DNA of 64,000 bases from Methanothermobacter tenebrarum (GCF_003264935.1 NZ_QLOE01000001.1:144501-208500); one strand, 5' to 3'; shown: positions 9,945-20,454, counted from the stretch's first letter. Notes: a model not told the origin generated them from the letters alone. Translations and numbers: made by a program.

Positions 9945-10316
9945 ATGGCTAGGAGAAGGCCAAGATCAAAACAGCCGAGGAAGCAGAGGAAATTCCTCCA
10001 TAACGCGCCTTTACACATTCGTCACAAGATAATGAGCGCAACCTTGAGTAAAGAACTCCGAGAAGAATACAATAGAAGATCATTACCAGTAAGAAAAGGA
10101 GACAAAGTAGAAGTAATGCGTGGAGACTTCAAAGGACACCAAGGAAAAATAGAGAAAGTAGACCTCAAAAACTATAAGGTCTATGTGGAGGGTGCCACCA
10201 TCCAAAAAGTAGATGGGACCACAGCATACTTCCCAATACACCCCTCCAACCTCCGGATAATAGAATTGAACCTAGAAGATGAAAAAAGAGTCAAAGCATT
10301 AGAACGGAAGGGATAA
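9945..10316 (+). CDS. rpl24: Ribosomal protein uL24
   Basis: KOW-domain assembly protein of the large subunit. 123 residues from [17 protein letters not shown]; the KOW motif [21 protein letters not shown] lies in the middle. The frame opens at 9936, but AGGTGAT at 9934-9940 is placed for ATG 9945, which also matches relatives. Confidence 0.95.
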   Translation: MARRRPRSKQPRKQRKFLHNAPLHIRHKIMSATLSKELREEYNRRSLPVRKGDKVEVMRGDFKGHQGKIEKVDLKNYKVYVEGATIQKVDGTTAYFPIHPSNLRIIELNLEDEKRVKALERKG

Positions 10317-10319
10317 AAA

Positions 10320-11042
10320 ATGGCTAAAATGGGATCAAGAAAACATCTTAAACGTTTCAAATCACCTAGACACTGGCCAATACCACCAAAGGAAAGTAAA
10401 TGGACAGTTAAACCATCACCAGGACCGCATAGTATGGAGAACTCCCTACCATTACTTATAATAGTGAGAGATATCCTCAGGGTGGCTGACACTTCCAAAG
10501 AAGCCAAGAAGATAATAAACAGGGGAGAAATCTTCATAGATGGGCGTCCAAGGAAAGATTACAAGTTCCCAGTCGGTTTCATGGATGTTGTGGAAATACC
10601 AAAAACAGGCGAAACCTACAGGGTAGGACTCGGCGAAAAAGGCGCCCTAACACTCCAACCGATAAAAGAAGAGGATAAAAATTTCAAATTATGCAAAATC
10701 ATCAAAAAAACAACACTAAAGGGTGGGAAGACACAACTCAACCTCCATGATGGACGCAACCATACAGTTGATGAAAACTTCAAAGTAGGGGATGTTATAA
10801 AACTCAAAATCCCACAACAGGAAATAATAGATTCAATAAGCTTCAAAGAGGGTAACCTTGGACTAGTTACCGGCGGTAAACACACAGGGGAAATAGGAAC
10901 CATCAAAAAGATAACAATTACAAGATCATCAATGCCAAACACGGTAATCATAGAAACCCAAGATAAAAAAAGTTTCATGACACTTAAAGACTACGTATTC
11001 GTCATCGGAGAAAAAGAACCACTCATACAACTAGGAGGATAA
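10320..11042 (+). CDS. rps4e: Ribosomal protein eS4
   Basis: Archaeal/eukaryal-specific small-subunit protein. 240 residues: start [20 protein letters not shown], an S4-like RNA-binding section ([20 protein letters not shown]) and a KOW segment near the C-terminus ([20 protein letters not shown]). Three bases separate it from rpl24, and AAAA before the ATG leaves no clear ribosome binding site other than AAGGGAT. Confidence 0.96.
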   Translation: MAKMGSRKHLKRFKSPRHWPIPPKESKWTVKPSPGPHSMENSLPLLIIVRDILRVADTSKEAKKIINRGEIFIDGRPRKDYKFPVGFMDVVEIPKTGETYRVGLGEKGALTLQPIKEEDKNFKLCKIIKKTTLKGGKTQLNLHDGRNHTVDENFKVGDVIKLKIPQQEIIDSISFKEGNLGLVTGGKHTGEIGTIKKITITRSSMPNTVIIETQDKKSFMTLKDYVFVIGEKEPLIQLGG

Positions 11043-11046
11043 TGAC

Positions 11047-11556
11047 ATGAACCCCATGGAACAAGTGAGAATAGCAAAGGCAACCTTGAACATAGGCGTT
11101 GGAGAAGGAGGGGAAAGACTAGCAAGAGCAGAGAAACTACTAGAAACCATGACAGGACAAAAACCAGTTAAAACAATATCAAAGGTGACAAACCCAGAAT
11201 TCGGCATAAGAAAAAAACAACCAATAGGCTGCAAAGTAACACTAAGGGGAGAAAAAGCCGAAGAAATAATCAGGAAATTCCTAGATGGCATCGGCAACAA
11301 ACTCAAAGCAAGCCAATTCGACGACCAAGGAAACGTCTCAATGGGTATAGAAGAACACATAGACATGCCAGGGATGAAATACGATCCAGACATTGGAATA
11401 TTCGGGATGGACCTTTCAATAACATTCGAAAAACCCGGATACAGGATAAGCAGGCGCAGAATACAGAAGAGGAAAGTTCCAAGAAAACATAGAGTAACAC
11501 GAGAAGAAGCAATCAAATTCATGAAAGAAAAATTCAATGTCAAAATAATAGGGTGA
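11047..11556 (+). CDS. rpl5: Ribosomal protein uL5
   Basis: Central-protuberance protein contacting 5S rRNA and P-site tRNA. 169 residues with [38 protein letters not shown] and [19 protein letters not shown]. The start lies 5 nt after rps4e and is preceded by GGAGGATAATG. Confidence 0.96.
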   Translation: MNPMEQVRIAKATLNIGVGEGGERLARAEKLLETMTGQKPVKTISKVTNPEFGIRKKQPIGCKVTLRGEKAEEIIRKFLDGIGNKLKASQFDDQGNVSMGIEEHIDMPGMKYDPDIGIFGMDLSITFEKPGYRISRRRIQKRKVPRKHRVTREEAIKFMKEKFNVKIIG

Positions 11557-11562
11557 TAATCC

Positions 11563-11706
11563 ATGCCAAGAAAATACGGGAAAGCATCAAGGAAATGTTC
11601 AAGATGTGGCGATCATTCAGCCATCGTAAGAAGATACGGGTTAATGTTATGCAGACAATGCTTCAGAGAACTCGCACCAAAAATAGGCTTCAAAAAATAC
11701 AACTAA
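11563..11706 (+). CDS. rps14: Ribosomal protein uS14 (zinc-binding)
   Basis: Short zinc-ribbon protein of the small-subunit head, 47 residues: [20 protein letters not shown], then LCRQCF and the end GFKKYN. The four zinc ligands C12, C15, C30 and C33 are all present. GGGTGATAATCC precedes the ATG. It lies in a different frame from the longer open frame that reads into rps8. Confidence 0.95.
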   Translation: MPRKYGKASRKCSRCGDHSAIVRRYGLMLCRQCFRELAPKIGFKKYN

Positions 11707-11723
11707 AAAGGAGAGCGAAGAAG

Positions 11724-12116
11724 ATGACACTAATGGACCCACTCGCCAACGCACTGACAAACATCAGAAACAACGAACTTAGAGGAAACACCAAATGTAT
11801 AATATCACCAGCCTCCAAACTTATCGGACAAGTACTAAGAACAATGCAAAAAGAAGGATACATAGGCGAATTCGAATACGTCGACGACGGCAGAGCCGGG
11901 AAATTCATAGTAGAATTAGAGGGTAACATAAACCACTGCGGAGTCATAAAACCAAGACACGCCGTCAAAAAAGACGAATTCGAAAAATTCGAAAAAAGAT
12001 ACTTGCCAGCCAGAGACTTCGGAATAATCATAGTCACAACACCCCAGGGCATAATGACCCACAAAGAAGCCAAAGAAAAAGGGATAGGCGGCAGACTACT
12101 AGCCTACGTCTACTAA
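11724..12116 (+). CDS. rps8: Ribosomal protein uS8
   Basis: Binds 16S rRNA helix 21 in the central domain. 130 residues from [18 protein letters not shown], with [17 protein letters not shown] and the C-terminal [19 protein letters not shown]. The frame is open to 11553 across rps14, but the family N-terminus and AAAGGAG upstream put the start at 11724. Confidence 0.95.
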   Translation: MTLMDPLANALTNIRNNELRGNTKCIISPASKLIGQVLRTMQKEGYIGEFEYVDDGRAGKFIVELEGNINHCGVIKPRHAVKKDEFEKFEKRYLPARDFGIIIVTTPQGIMTHKEAKEKGIGGRLLAYVY

Positions 12117-12132
12117 AAAAAGGGTGATAATA

Positions 12133-12666
12133 ATGGCCGTAGCAGCAATAATCCGGGAAGAAATCCCAATCCCAGACAATGTAGAGGTCACCATAAACGA
12201 TAAAATAACAGTAAAGGGGCCTAAAGGGGAAGTATCCCGCGAATTCGACCAACACAACATAAAAATAGGTAAAGAAGATGACAAAATCATCCTAGAAGTT
12301 AAATTCCCACGTAAAAGGGACAAGGCCATGCTAGGAACAATCAAAGCCCACATAAACAATATGATAACAGGAGTAACCAGAGGATTCACCTACAAGATGA
12401 AAATAGTCTACGCACACTTCCCAATGACAGTCAAAGTCCAAGGAGACAAAGTCATAATCGAAAACTTCCTAGGTGAAAGACACCCCCGCAAAGCAAAAAT
12501 CCTAGGAGACACCAAAGTACAAGTAAAAGGTGACGAAGTCCACATAACCGGAATAGACAAAGAACACGTTGGACAGACAATGGCAAACATAGAACAGGCT
12601 ACAAAAATCAAAAGAAGAGACCCAAGAGTATTCCAGGATGGCATATACCTTGTAAGTAAAGGGTGA
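12133..12666 (+). CDS. rpl6: Ribosomal protein uL6
   Basis: Two-domain protein near the sarcin-ricin loop. 177 residues: [51 protein letters not shown] in the first domain, and [22 protein letters not shown] in the second (quoted here in parts). The open frame starts at 12124, but GGGTGATAA is placed for ATG 12133. Confidence 0.95.
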   Translation: MAVAAIIREEIPIPDNVEVTINDKITVKGPKGEVSREFDQHNIKIGKEDDKIILEVKFPRKRDKAMLGTIKAHINNMITGVTRGFTYKMKIVYAHFPMTVKVQGDKVIIENFLGERHPRKAKILGDTKVQVKGDEVHITGIDKEHVGQTMANIEQATKIKRRDPRVFQDGIYLVSKG

Positions 12667-12670
12667 TCCT

Positions 12671-12997
12671 ATGAAAAAAAGATTCAAAAGACAAGAGTAT
12701 GCAAGATACAAAAAATTGGGTGAAAAATGGAGAAAACCCAAGGGCAAAACCAGTAAAATGAGAAGATACGAAAAGGGAAAACCTGCAATGCCATCCATAG
12801 GATACAGGAAACCCAAAAGGGAAAGAGGATTACACCCTTCAGGTTACAAGGACGTGCTCATCAGGAACCTGGAGGAAATAGAATCACTAGACCCTGAAGG
12901 GGAGGCTGCCAGGATAGCATCCACAGTAGGAGCCAGGAAAAGGAAGCTAATCATAGAAAGGGCTAAAGAATTAGGCATTAAAATCCTGAACCCCTAA
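12671..12997 (+). CDS. rpl32e: Ribosomal protein eL32
   Basis: Archaeal/eukaryal-specific large-subunit protein, 108 residues. Markers are [20 protein letters not shown] at the start and [20 protein letters not shown] in the middle, with the C-terminal [20 protein letters not shown]. Four bases after rpl6, with GGGTGATCCT upstream. Confidence 0.95.
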   Translation: MKKRFKRQEYARYKKLGEKWRKPKGKTSKMRRYEKGKPAMPSIGYRKPKRERGLHPSGYKDVLIRNLEEIESLDPEGEAARIASTVGARKRKLIIERAKELGIKILNP

Positions 12998-13036
12998 AAA
13001 GCCCCCCATAAAAAGTTTAAGGGAGGGAAACCCAAC

Positions 13037-13483
13037 ATGAATCTCACCACTCAAAAGAGACTAGCTGCAGAAATACTCAAAGTAGGAATAAACAGGGTAT
13101 GGATAGACCCTGAAAGAGTTGACGAGGTTTCAACAGCAATAACTAGAGAAAGCATAAAACAACTAATAAAAGACGGGGCCATAAAACCCCGACCCAAAAG
13201 GGGTATAAGCAGTTACAGGTCTAAGAAGATAAAAGAGCAGAAAAAGAAGGGTAGAAGGAAAGGAAAAGGTAGTATAAAAGGGGCTAAAGGTGCTAGAAGA
13301 CCCCGTAAGAGGGAGTGGATAAGCACCATAAGGGCCCTGAGGAAAGATCTTAAAAAAATGAGGGATAAAAGGCAGATAAACAAGACCACATATCGTAAAC
13401 TTTACAAGATGGCTAAGGGCGGGGCTTTCAGGAGCAAATCCTATATGAAAACCTATGCCAGAGACCATGACATGCTAAGATAA
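13037..13483 (+). CDS. rpl19e: Ribosomal protein eL19
   Basis: Helical, very basic archaeal/eukaryal protein of the subunit interface. 148 residues: LTTQKRLAAEILKVGINRVW, a Lys/Arg/Gly-rich centre, and YRKLYKMAKGGAFRSKSYM near the end. GGGAGGGAAA lies before the ATG. The 39-nt gap to rpl32e holds nothing obvious beyond the leader. Confidence 0.95.
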   Translation: MNLTTQKRLAAEILKVGINRVWIDPERVDEVSTAITRESIKQLIKDGAIKPRPKRGISSYRSKKIKEQKKKGRRKGKGSIKGAKGARRPRKREWISTIRALRKDLKKMRDKRQINKTTYRKLYKMAKGGAFRSKSYMKTYARDHDMLR

Positions 13484-13497
13484 GGAGGCGATGAGAC

Positions 13498-14079
13498 TTG
13501 GCATACGGGCCCAGATACAGATTACCCTTCAGGAGACGTAGAGAAGGGAAAACAGACTACAAGGCAAGGTACAAGTTAGTAGATGCTGGTAAATTAAGAT
13601 TCATTGTAAGAGTAACCAACTATCATGTTATAACCCAGATAGCCAAAGTTGGTAAAATAGGGGATGAAACACTCATTTCAGCCCACTCAAAACAATTACA
13701 AAAACTCGGATGGCTAGCCAACACCAATAACATAAGCGCAGCCTACCTAACAGGATACCTATGTGGCAAAAAAGCCCTAAAGGAGGGGATCACAGAGGCA
13801 GTCCTTGACATAGGCCTAAGACCACCAGTTAAGGGTTCGAGGATCTTCGCAGCCCTTAAAGGGGCTGTGGACGCGGGTTTAAAAGTGCCTCACAGTGAGT
13901 CCATCTTACCAGACGAATCAAGGATAAGAGGAGAACACATAGCAGAATATGCAAAATCATTAGACGAAACAGAGGCGAAAAAAAAGTTCTCCAAATACTT
14001 CGAAAGGGGACTTTCCCCAACAAGATTACCAGAGCACTTTGAAGAAATCAAAAAGAAGATAGATGAGGTAATATCATGA
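13498..14079 (+). CDS. rpl18: Ribosomal protein uL18 (TTG start)
   Basis: 5S rRNA-binding protein, 193 residues in the longer archaeal/eukaryal form. N-terminus (M)[35 protein letters not shown] and [20 protein letters not shown] follow. Initiation is at TTG 13498, 7 nt after AAGGAGGCGATG, a strong ribosome binding site; no ATG fits the family N-terminus. The stop overlaps the rps5 start as ATGA. Confidence 0.95.
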   Translation: MAYGPRYRLPFRRRREGKTDYKARYKLVDAGKLRFIVRVTNYHVITQIAKVGKIGDETLISAHSKQLQKLGWLANTNNISAAYLTGYLCGKKALKEGITEAVLDIGLRPPVKGSRIFAALKGAVDAGLKVPHSESILPDESRIRGEHIAEYAKSLDETEAKKKFSKYFERGLSPTRLPEHFEEIKKKIDEVIS

Positions 14080-14720
14080 ACTTTGACATCGAAGAATGGG
14101 AGCCCAAAACAAGCCTAGGACAAAGGGTGAAAGAAGGAGAAATCACAAGCATAGATGAAATATTCGAAGAAGGGCTCCCCATAATGGAATTAGAAATAAT
14201 AGACGCACTACTCCCAGACCTTGAAGAAGAAGTCATAGACGTTAACCTAGTCCAGAGAATGCACAAATCAGGACGAAAAGTAAACTTCAGAGTCATAGTA
14301 GCAGTTGGAAACAAGGACGGCTACGTGGGACTAGGACAAGGAAAAGCAAGAGAAGTCGGACCAGCCATAAGAAAAGCAGTAGACGATGCCAAATTCAACA
14401 TAATCAAGGTTAGAAGAGGATGTGGAGACTGGGGATGCGCATGCGGCAAAGAACACACCATACCATTCAAAGTCACAGGTAAAAGCGGAAGCGTCAGAGT
14501 CACCCTCCTACCAGCGCCAGGAGGAGTAGGACTCGCCATAGGAGACGTTGGAAAAACAATACTTAGACTCGCAGGGATAGAAGACATATGGTCCAGGACA
14601 AAAGGACAGACACAAACAACAATAAACTTTGCAAAGGCAACATTCAACGCCCTAAAACAACTAAGCAGGATAAAATCAACAGAAAAAGACCTCAAAAAAC
14701 TTGGAGTCACCACAGCATAA
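14076..14720 (+). CDS. rps5: Ribosomal protein uS5
   Basis: mRNA entry-site protein involved in accuracy, 214 residues. An N-terminal archaeal extension precedes the S5 double-stranded RNA-binding-like domain ([38 protein letters not shown]) and the C-terminal S5 domain ([19 protein letters not shown]). Translationally coupled to rpl18 by a 4-nt overlap. Confidence 0.96.
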   Translation: MNFDIEEWEPKTSLGQRVKEGEITSIDEIFEEGLPIMELEIIDALLPDLEEEVIDVNLVQRMHKSGRKVNFRVIVAVGNKDGYVGLGQGKAREVGPAIRKAVDDAKFNIIKVRRGCGDWGCACGKEHTIPFKVTGKSGSVRVTLLPAPGGVGLAIGDVGKTILRLAGIEDIWSRTKGQTQTTINFAKATFNALKQLSRIKSTEKDLKKLGVTTA

Positions 14721-14733
14721 AGGGTGATCTAGA

Positions 14734-15189
14734 ATGTTCGCAGTCATAAGAGTGAGGGGCTCCGTGGGCGTGAGAAAAGACATCAAGGACACCCTCACAA
14801 TGTTAAGATTACACCGGATCAACCACGCAGTACTAGTCCAGGAAACACCAGACTACAAAGGCATGCTACAAAAAGCAAAAGATTACATAACATGGGGAGA
14901 AATAAACAAGGAAACACTAGCATCAATGATACAAAAAAGGGGCAGATTACCAGGTAACAAAAAAATCACAAAAGAACACATAAAAGATAAAGGCTATCCA
15001 ACATTCAAGGAACTCGCAGAAGCCATAATCAAAGGAGAAACCAAACTCGAAGACCTTGATATAAAACCAGTATTCAGACTCCACCCACCCAGAAAAGGTT
15101 ATGAAAGCGTGAAAAAATCATTCAAAGAAGGTGGAAGCCTAGGCTACAGAGGAGATAAAATAAACGAACTAATACAACGAATGATATAA
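14734..15189 (+). CDS. rpl30: Ribosomal protein uL30
   Basis: Large-subunit protein in its long archaeal form (151 residues versus about 60 in bacteria). Core [20 protein letters not shown] and [16 protein letters not shown] at the N-terminus; the extension ends [30 protein letters not shown] precedes ATG. Confidence 0.95.
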   Translation: MFAVIRVRGSVGVRKDIKDTLTMLRLHRINHAVLVQETPDYKGMLQKAKDYITWGEINKETLASMIQKRGRLPGNKKITKEHIKDKGYPTFKELAEAIIKGETKLEDLDIKPVFRLHPPRKGYESVKKSFKEGGSLGYRGDKINELIQRMI

Positions 15190-15205
15190 ACCGGGGTATG
15201 ATACA

Positions 15206-15643
15206 ATGATCAGAAAAAGAAAAAAGATCACAAAAATGAGAGGCTCCAGGACAGTCGGAGGAGGATCATCAAAGAAGAGACGAGGAGCAGGCCACCGTGG
15301 AGGCAGAGGACAAGCAGGCGGACACAAACACCACTGGACATGGATAGTCAAATACGACCCAGAACACTTCGGCAAAAGAGGGTTTAAACGTCCAAGGAAA
15401 CTCCTCAAAGACCCGAAGACAATAAACCTTGGAGAAATCCAAGAGAAACTACCAGAACTCATAAAGGAAGGAATAGCCAAAAAAGAAAAAAATATAATTA
15501 TCCTAGACGTTACCAGCATAGGCTACGAGAAAGTCCTGGGCCGGGGTAAGATAACAGAACCATTACACCTTAAAGCCCATGAATTTTCAACTAAAGCAGA
15601 AAAGAAGATAGAAGAGGCTGGAGGAAAAACCGAAACAATATAA
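15206..15643 (+). CDS. rpl15: Ribosomal protein uL15
   Basis: Late-assembly large-subunit protein, 145 residues. The Gly/Arg/Lys-rich N-terminus MRGSRTVGGGSSKKRRGAGH, RGGRGQAGGHKHHW, and the C-terminal LKAHEFSTKAEKKIEEAGG are standard archaeal L15 features. Followed after 19 nt by secY, the classic spc-operon junction. Confidence 0.96.
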   Translation: MIRKRKKITKMRGSRTVGGGSSKKRRGAGHRGGRGQAGGHKHHWTWIVKYDPEHFGKRGFKRPRKLLKDPKTINLGEIQEKLPELIKEGIAKKEKNIIILDVTSIGYEKVLGRGKITEPLHLKAHEFSTKAEKKIEEAGGKTETI

Positions 15644-15662
15644 TCCCGGGAGTTGAACCAAT

Positions 15663-17024
15663 TTGAGGGAAAAACTAGACCCCATATTCTCAATAATACC
15701 CGAAGTAAAACGGCCTGAATACAGACAAGCATTCAAAGAAAAACTCAAATGGACCGGGATAATCCTAATATTATACTTTTTCCTCGGCCAGATACCCCTC
15801 TATGGTCTAAGCCCCGCTGCAGTGGACCAATTCGCCCAACTAAGGGCAGTTATCGCAGGAAACTTCGGTTCAATCCTAACATTAGGTATAGGGCCCATAG
15901 TCTCAGCATCAATCATACTACAATTGCTAGTAGGTGGAAAATTACTAAAATTGGATCTATCACGCCATGAGGACAAGGCATTCTTCCAAGGAACCCAAAA
16001 ATTGCTAGCCATAATCTTCACAGTATTTGAAGCAGCCATACTAGTATTAACAGGGGCTCTCGCACCATTATCCCCAGCATTTACAGGTATACTAATATTA
16101 CAGATGAGCATAGGCGGTATACTCATAATATTCCTAGATGAAGTTGTCTCTAAATGGGGTTTCGGCAGTGGAGTTGGACTATTCATAGCAGCAGGGGTAT
16201 CCCAGGAGATAATGGTAGGAGCATTCAACCCCCTTCCCTCACCGGCACAACCAGGAGTGCCAGCTGGCAGAATACCAGGATTCTTATACTTGTTGGCAAC
16301 TGGCCAATCCCCTGATCTACAATATTATATTATACCCATACTAGCCCTAATCTTTGTATTCCTAATTGTAGTCTATGCAGAGAGTATGAGGGTTGAAATA
16401 CCCCTAACTATGGGTGGAGGTAAAAGCTGGGGGCGCGGTCCAATAGGCAAATACCCCCTCAGATTCGTATATGCTAGTAACATGCCAGTTATACTCACAA
16501 GCGCCCTACTATTAAACGTACAATTAATGGCCAACGTATTCCAAAAACTTGGACACCCAATACTCGGGGAGGTTTCAAGGGGACAGGCCATAAACGGCCT
16601 AGCATACCTCCTAACACCCCCAAGATCTATTGATATCATCTACCTAGATCCCTTGAAGGTTGTATTCTATGCTATAGTATTCATAGGATTCTCCATCTTA
16701 TTTGCATGGTTGTGGATCGAGATAAGCGGCCTCGGACCTCGAGAGGTTGCCAAACAATTATACCAGATGGGCTTACAAGTTCCTGGTTTTAGAAGTACTA
16801 AGAGGCAATTTGAGAGAATACTAAAAAGGTATATACCCCCACTCACCATACTTGGAGGGGCTTTCGTAGGATTTCTAGCATTTATAGCTGACCTAACAGG
16901 GGCCCTAGGTGGGGGTACAGGTGTGCTTTTAACAGTAGGTATAGTTTACAGGTTATATGAGGAGATAGCCCAAGAACAACTTATGGACATGCATCCAATG
17001 CTCAGACGCTTCCTTGGAGAATAA
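15663..17024 (+). CDS. secY: Protein translocase subunit SecY (TTG start)
   Basis: Central channel of the Sec translocon in the cytoplasmic membrane; exports unfolded proteins and inserts membrane proteins. 453 residues with about ten hydrophobic segments. FLGQIPLYGLSP near residue 35, GIGPIVSASIILQLLVG (plug/TM2 region) and the cytosolic loop with RVEIPLTMGGG are typical of archaeal SecY. Start is TTG 15663, shortly after CCCGGGAGTTG. Its product would be needed by the secreted proteins at 35.4-37.7 kb and 57.6 kb. Confidence 0.96.
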   Translation: MREKLDPIFSIIPEVKRPEYRQAFKEKLKWTGIILILYFFLGQIPLYGLSPAAVDQFAQLRAVIAGNFGSILTLGIGPIVSASIILQLLVGGKLLKLDLSRHEDKAFFQGTQKLLAIIFTVFEAAILVLTGALAPLSPAFTGILILQMSIGGILIIFLDEVVSKWGFGSGVGLFIAAGVSQEIMVGAFNPLPSPAQPGVPAGRIPGFLYLLATGQSPDLQYYIIPILALIFVFLIVVYAESMRVEIPLTMGGGKSWGRGPIGKYPLRFVYASNMPVILTSALLLNVQLMANVFQKLGHPILGEVSRGQAINGLAYLLTPPRSIDIIYLDPLKVVFYAIVFIGFSILFAWLWIEISGLGPREVAKQLYQMGLQVPGFRSTKRQFERILKRYIPPLTILGGAFVGFLAFIADLTGALGGGTGVLLTVGIVYRLYEEIAQEQLMDMHPMLRRFLGE

Positions 17025-17051
17025 AAAAAGGAATGATAGGATTTGATGGAT

Positions 17052-17606
17052 ATGAAGGTTGTTGTAGTTGCAGGAATACCAGGTTCTGGGAGTACAACAG
17101 TACTCAAACATGCACTAGAAGACCTAGATTATATAAACGTGAACTATGGGGATGTGATGCTTGAAATAGCCAAATCAGAGGGTCTGGTAGAGGACAGGGA
17201 TCAGCTGAGGAAACTTTCACCAGAAAAACAGAAGAAGATACAAAAGGCGGCTGCGAAAAGTATAAGAGAAAGATCCAAGGAAACTAATATAATCGTTGAC
17301 ACCCACTGCACAATAAAAACACCAACTGGTTTTCTACCAGGACTACCACAATGGGTCCTAGAGGAACTACAACCAGACATGTTTGTACTTATCGAAGCAG
17401 ACCCAGAAGAGATCTTCATGAGAAGAATCTCAGACGAGACAAGGACAAGAGACATAGAAATGCTCAAAGAAATAGACTTGCACCAACAGATGAACAGAGC
17501 AGCAGCAATAGCCTACGCCACACTAACAGGAGCAACAGTAAAAATAATCGAAAACCATAACAACAGACTAGAAAATGCAGTCCAAGAAATGAAAAATATA
17601 CTATAA
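17052..17606 (+). CDS. adkA: Archaeal adenylate kinase AdkA
   Basis: Converts AMP plus ATP to two ADP. About 184 residues of the archaeal (not bacterial Adk) family: P-loop GIPGSGST at 8-15, NVNYGDVMLEIA, DTHCTIKTPTGFLPGLP and the C-terminal LTGATVKIIENHNN. Possible starts are TTG 17043, ATG 17046 and ATG 17052; relatives start at MK(V/L)VVVAG, which favours 17052. Directly downstream of secY as in other archaea. Confidence 0.93.
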   Translation: MKVVVVAGIPGSGSTTVLKHALEDLDYINVNYGDVMLEIAKSEGLVEDRDQLRKLSPEKQKKIQKAAAKSIRERSKETNIIVDTHCTIKTPTGFLPGLPQWVLEELQPDMFVLIEADPEEIFMRRISDETRTRDIEMLKEIDLHQQMNRAAAIAYATLTGATVKIIENHNNRLENAVQEMKNIL

Positions 17607-17617
17607 AGAGGAATAAA

Positions 17618-18181
17618 ATGGTACTAGACCTAATATACAAGGGATTAGACATTATATTCGGCCCATTCCTAGCATTAGACCCTAATCCAAAGAATCCCAT
17701 ACTCACAATATTTATTATAGCCACCATAGTAGCTTTCATAATAACATTAGCAAACAAGCTACTCGTAGACCAGGAAAGGTTACAAAAACTTAGACGTGAA
17801 ATGCAAGAATTCCAACAAGAGGTTATGGAGGCCAGGAAATCCAGTGATGTTAAAGCCCTCGAGGAACTACAAGAGAAGCAAATGGAGTTCATGGACAAGC
17901 AAAGGGAAATGATGACAATGTCATTCAAGCCCATGATAGTAACCTTCCTACCCATAATCCTAGTATTCTATTGGATGGCCCAACACCCTTATATTTCAAA
18001 GGCCACAATCATACTCCCACAGGTAGCATATTACGTGCTCCTCGTGCCAATATGGCACATGTTCTATAAGATGCCGGCTGGTTCACCAGCATATGCCATA
18101 GGATGGCTAGGCTGGTATATACTATGTTCATTTGCAATGTCCCAGCTATTCAGGAAATTCATGGGACTTAAAGGAATGTGA
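17618..18181 (+). CDS. EMC3/YidC-superfamily membrane protein (DUF106)
   Basis: 187-residue membrane protein with a first transmembrane segment around 25-48, a cytosolic coiled coil rich in Glu/Gln/Arg (about 50-105), and two or three further hydrophobic segments (107-130, 133-150, 155-175). This is the DUF106 layout, the archaeal relatives of Oxa1/YidC and eukaryal EMC3/TMCO1, which insert membrane proteins. Its place after secY and adkA fits a role in membrane insertion. Confidence 0.85.
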   Translation: MVLDLIYKGLDIIFGPFLALDPNPKNPILTIFIIATIVAFIITLANKLLVDQERLQKLRREMQEFQQEVMEARKSSDVKALEELQEKQMEFMDKQREMMTMSFKPMIVTFLPIILVFYWMAQHPYISKATIILPQVAYYVLLVPIWHMFYKMPAGSPAYAIGWLGWYILCSFAMSQLFRKFMGLKGM

Positions 18182-18194
18182 TGGAGGAACACTC

Positions 18195-18461
18195 ATGCCA
18201 GAATTAAGATACAGATCCAGATCATATAAGAGAACATTCAAGAGGACTCCAGGTGGCAGGACAGTCATACACTACAAGAGGAAGAAACCCTCAAAACATG
18301 TATGTGCAGGATGTGGTAAACCACTCCATGGAGTCCCACGTGGAAGACCATACCAGATAAGAAAATTATCAAAGTCAAAGAGAAGACCTAACAGACCCTA
18401 TGGTGGTTATTACTGTTCAGAGTGTATGAGAAAAGTTTTTAAGGAAGAGGCAAGGTCATGA
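18195..18461 (+). CDS. rpl34e: Ribosomal protein eL34
   Basis: Zinc-ribbon archaeal/eukaryal large-subunit protein of 88 residues. Starts [20 protein letters not shown]; zinc ligands lie in [12 protein letters not shown] and YYCSECMRK. The open frame begins at 18132 inside the DUF106 gene, but GGAGGAAC at 18183-18190 precedes ATG 18195 and relatives begin there. Stop overlaps cmk as ATGA. Confidence 0.94.
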   Translation: MPELRYRSRSYKRTFKRTPGGRTVIHYKRKKPSKHVCAGCGKPLHGVPRGRPYQIRKLSKSKRRPNRPYGGYYCSECMRKVFKEEARS

Positions 18462-18979
18462 TAATAACCATCAGCGGTCTCCCAGGCGCTGGTACAACAA
18501 CAATTACAAGAATGCTCTCAACTAAACTAGGGATACCATTCATATCAGCAGGTGACGTTTTCAGGCAAATGGCAGCTGAAAGGGGGATGGACATCCTAGA
18601 ATTCAGCAGATTAGCAGAAGAAGACCATGAAATAGACAAGGAGATAGATAAGAGACAAGCAGAGATAGCCAAGAGTAAGGAGAACCTAATAGTGGAAGGG
18701 AGACTCTCAGCCTATTTTGTCGAAGCTGATCTAAAAATACTCATAATAGCACCATTTAATGTCAGAGCATATAGGATAAGTAAAAGGGAATCAAAACCAC
18801 TCAAGAAGGTCGAGAACGAGATAAAGAGGAGGGAAGAAAGCGAAGCCAAAAGATACAAGGAAATTCACGGGATCGACATAGAAGACTTGCAAGTCTATGA
18901 CATAATACTAAACAGCGCCCATTTCAAACCCGAAGAAATCACAAACATAATAATAAAAATTATCGAGGTGATCAAATGA
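18458..18979 (+). CDS. cmk: Cytidylate kinase (archaeal type)
   Basis: Phosphorylates CMP and dCMP. 173 residues with P-loop GLPGAGTT at about 7-14, [20 protein letters not shown], and the substrate-binding [11 protein letters not shown]. The short archaeal form lacks the large CMP-binding insert of bacterial enzymes. Start overlaps the rpl34e stop by 4 nt; its own stop overlaps rpl14e likewise. Confidence 0.92.
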   Translation: MIITISGLPGAGTTTITRMLSTKLGIPFISAGDVFRQMAAERGMDILEFSRLAEEDHEIDKEIDKRQAEIAKSKENLIVEGRLSAYFVEADLKILIIAPFNVRAYRISKRESKPLKKVENEIKRREESEAKRYKEIHGIDIEDLQVYDIILNSAHFKPEEITNIIIKIIEVIK

Positions 18980-19200
18980 CAGCAATAGAAGTGGGAAGAA
19001 TATGCATCAAAACCGCAGGGAGAGAAGCAGGAGAAGAATGCGTAATATTAGATATAATCGATAAAAACTTCGTGGAAGTCGTGGGAGTCAACGTAAAAAA
19101 TAGAAGATGCAACATAAAACATTTGGAGCCCACAGAAAAAAAGATAGAAATAAAATCAGACAACATAGAAGAGATTAAAAAACAACTCGAAAAACAATAG
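18976..19200 (+). CDS. rpl14e: Ribosomal protein eL14
   Basis: 74-residue archaeal/eukaryal large-subunit protein with a KOW-like N-terminal barrel: IEVGRICIKTAGREAGEECV and NFVEVVGVNVKNRRCNIKHLEP. Short compared with eukaryal L14e because the helical extension is missing. Coupled to cmk by ATGA and 17 nt before cbf5. Confidence 0.92.
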   Translation: MTAIEVGRICIKTAGREAGEECVILDIIDKNFVEVVGVNVKNRRCNIKHLEPTEKKIEIKSDNIEEIKKQLEKQ

Positions 19201-19217
19201 GATTACCGGGGCGCCCC

Positions 19218-20186
19218 ATGGCAAAGTTCCTAATCAAAAGCAAAGCAGAAACAGACCCAGCATATGGTTGCCCACCAGATAAGAGGCCCATACAAGAACA
19301 CATAAAAAAGGGGGTTATCAACCTTGATAAACCCCCAGGTCCCACTTCACATCAAGTAGACTCATGGATCCGCAGACTACTCAACGTGAAAAAAGTTGGA
19401 CACGGAGGGACACTAGACCCCAAAGTCACTGGGATACTACCCATAGGCATTGAAAAGGCCACCAGGGTGCTCCAATTACTCCTAGAAGCCGATAAGGAAT
19501 ATGTTTGCATCATGAGACTGCACAAGCCCGTTAAAATGGCGGAACTTGAAAGGGTTTTCGAGGAATTCCAGGGCAAAATATTCCAGACACCCCCAATGAA
19601 AGCAGCCGTGAAACGCCAATTAAGAGTTAGGAGAATATACTATGCCAATATCCTAGAAGTAGACGGGAAGGATGTGCTATTTAGGATCGGATGCGAAGCC
19701 GGGACATATATAAGGAAATATTGCCATGACATTGGGGAAGCCCTTGGGACAGGAGCACACATGCTCGAATTAAGACGTACAAAAGTTGGACCATTCACCG
19801 AAGATAAGACCCTCATAACACTCCATGATCTAACCGACGCATACCACTTCTGGATAGAGGATGGTGAAGAAAAATTCTTGAGAAAATGCATACAACCAAT
19901 GGAATTCGCAGTCAGACACCTCCCAAGGATAGTTATCAGGGACAGTGCAGTGGACGCAATATGCCATGGTGCAAACCTTGCAGTAAGTGGCATCATAGGA
20001 TTAGATGATAACATAGAAAGGGGCGACACAGTAGTACTAATGACACTCAAGGACGAGCTCGTAGCTGCCGGTGAAAGCTTGTGCTCATCCCTCCAGATCC
20101 TAGATGCTGAAAAGGGTATTGTAGTAGACACCCAGAAAGTTTTTATGGAACGAGGAACATACCCTAGGGTATGGGGTAAAACTTAA
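19218..20186 (+). CDS. cbf5: tRNA/rRNA pseudouridine synthase Cbf5 (TruB family)
   Basis: Catalytic subunit of archaeal H/ACA RNPs; also makes pseudouridine 55 in tRNA. 322 residues: HGGTLDPKVTGILPIG with catalytic Asp67, TPPMKAAVKRQLRVR, EAGTYIRKYCHDIGEALG, and a C-terminal PUA domain from about 240 (LPRIVIRDSAVDAICHGANL). Followed by tRNA-Ser. Nop10, Gar1 and L7Ae partners are not in the window. Confidence 0.95.
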   Translation: MAKFLIKSKAETDPAYGCPPDKRPIQEHIKKGVINLDKPPGPTSHQVDSWIRRLLNVKKVGHGGTLDPKVTGILPIGIEKATRVLQLLLEADKEYVCIMRLHKPVKMAELERVFEEFQGKIFQTPPMKAAVKRQLRVRRIYYANILEVDGKDVLFRIGCEAGTYIRKYCHDIGEALGTGAHMLELRRTKVGPFTEDKTLITLHDLTDAYHFWIEDGEEKFLRKCIQPMEFAVRHLPRIVIRDSAVDAICHGANLAVSGIIGLDDNIERGDTVVLMTLKDELVAAGESLCSSLQILDAEKGIVVDTQKVFMERGTYPRVWGKT

Positions 20187-20246
20187 ATAGAATCTAAGGC
20201 CTATGATAATAGTATAAGATCCCCCTTGATTAATCTCATTATAGAT

Positions 20247-20331
20247 GCCGGGATAGCCTAGCCAGGTAAGGCGCAAGATTGGAGATCTTGTGGAGCTCTG
20301 CTCCTCCTGGGTTCAAATCCCAGTCCCGGCG
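20247..20331 (+). tRNA. tRNA-Ser(GGA)
   Basis: 85 nt class II cloverleaf: acceptor GCCGGGA pairs with TCCCGGC, discriminator G; D stem GCC/GGC; anticodon stem CAAGA/TCTTG with loop TTGGAGA giving anticodon GGA; long variable arm GGAGC-TCT-GCTCC; T arm CTGGG-TTCAAAT-CCCAG. All stems are fully paired. No CCA is encoded. Lies between cbf5 and rps13. Confidence 0.97.
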
Positions 20332-20454
20332 TCGATTTAACGCAAAAAAAGATCATAATCCCAAGTTTTACCCATTATCACTACTTCGGGAATAAGATTG
20401 ACACCATATAGGGAGGCTTGTGGATTCATTCTCACACCCTCGGAGGTTAAACAG

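Noticed and set aside
15800-16228. Minus-strand open frame opposite secY
   Set aside because: Shadow of SecY; no ribosome binding site and no recognisable domain.
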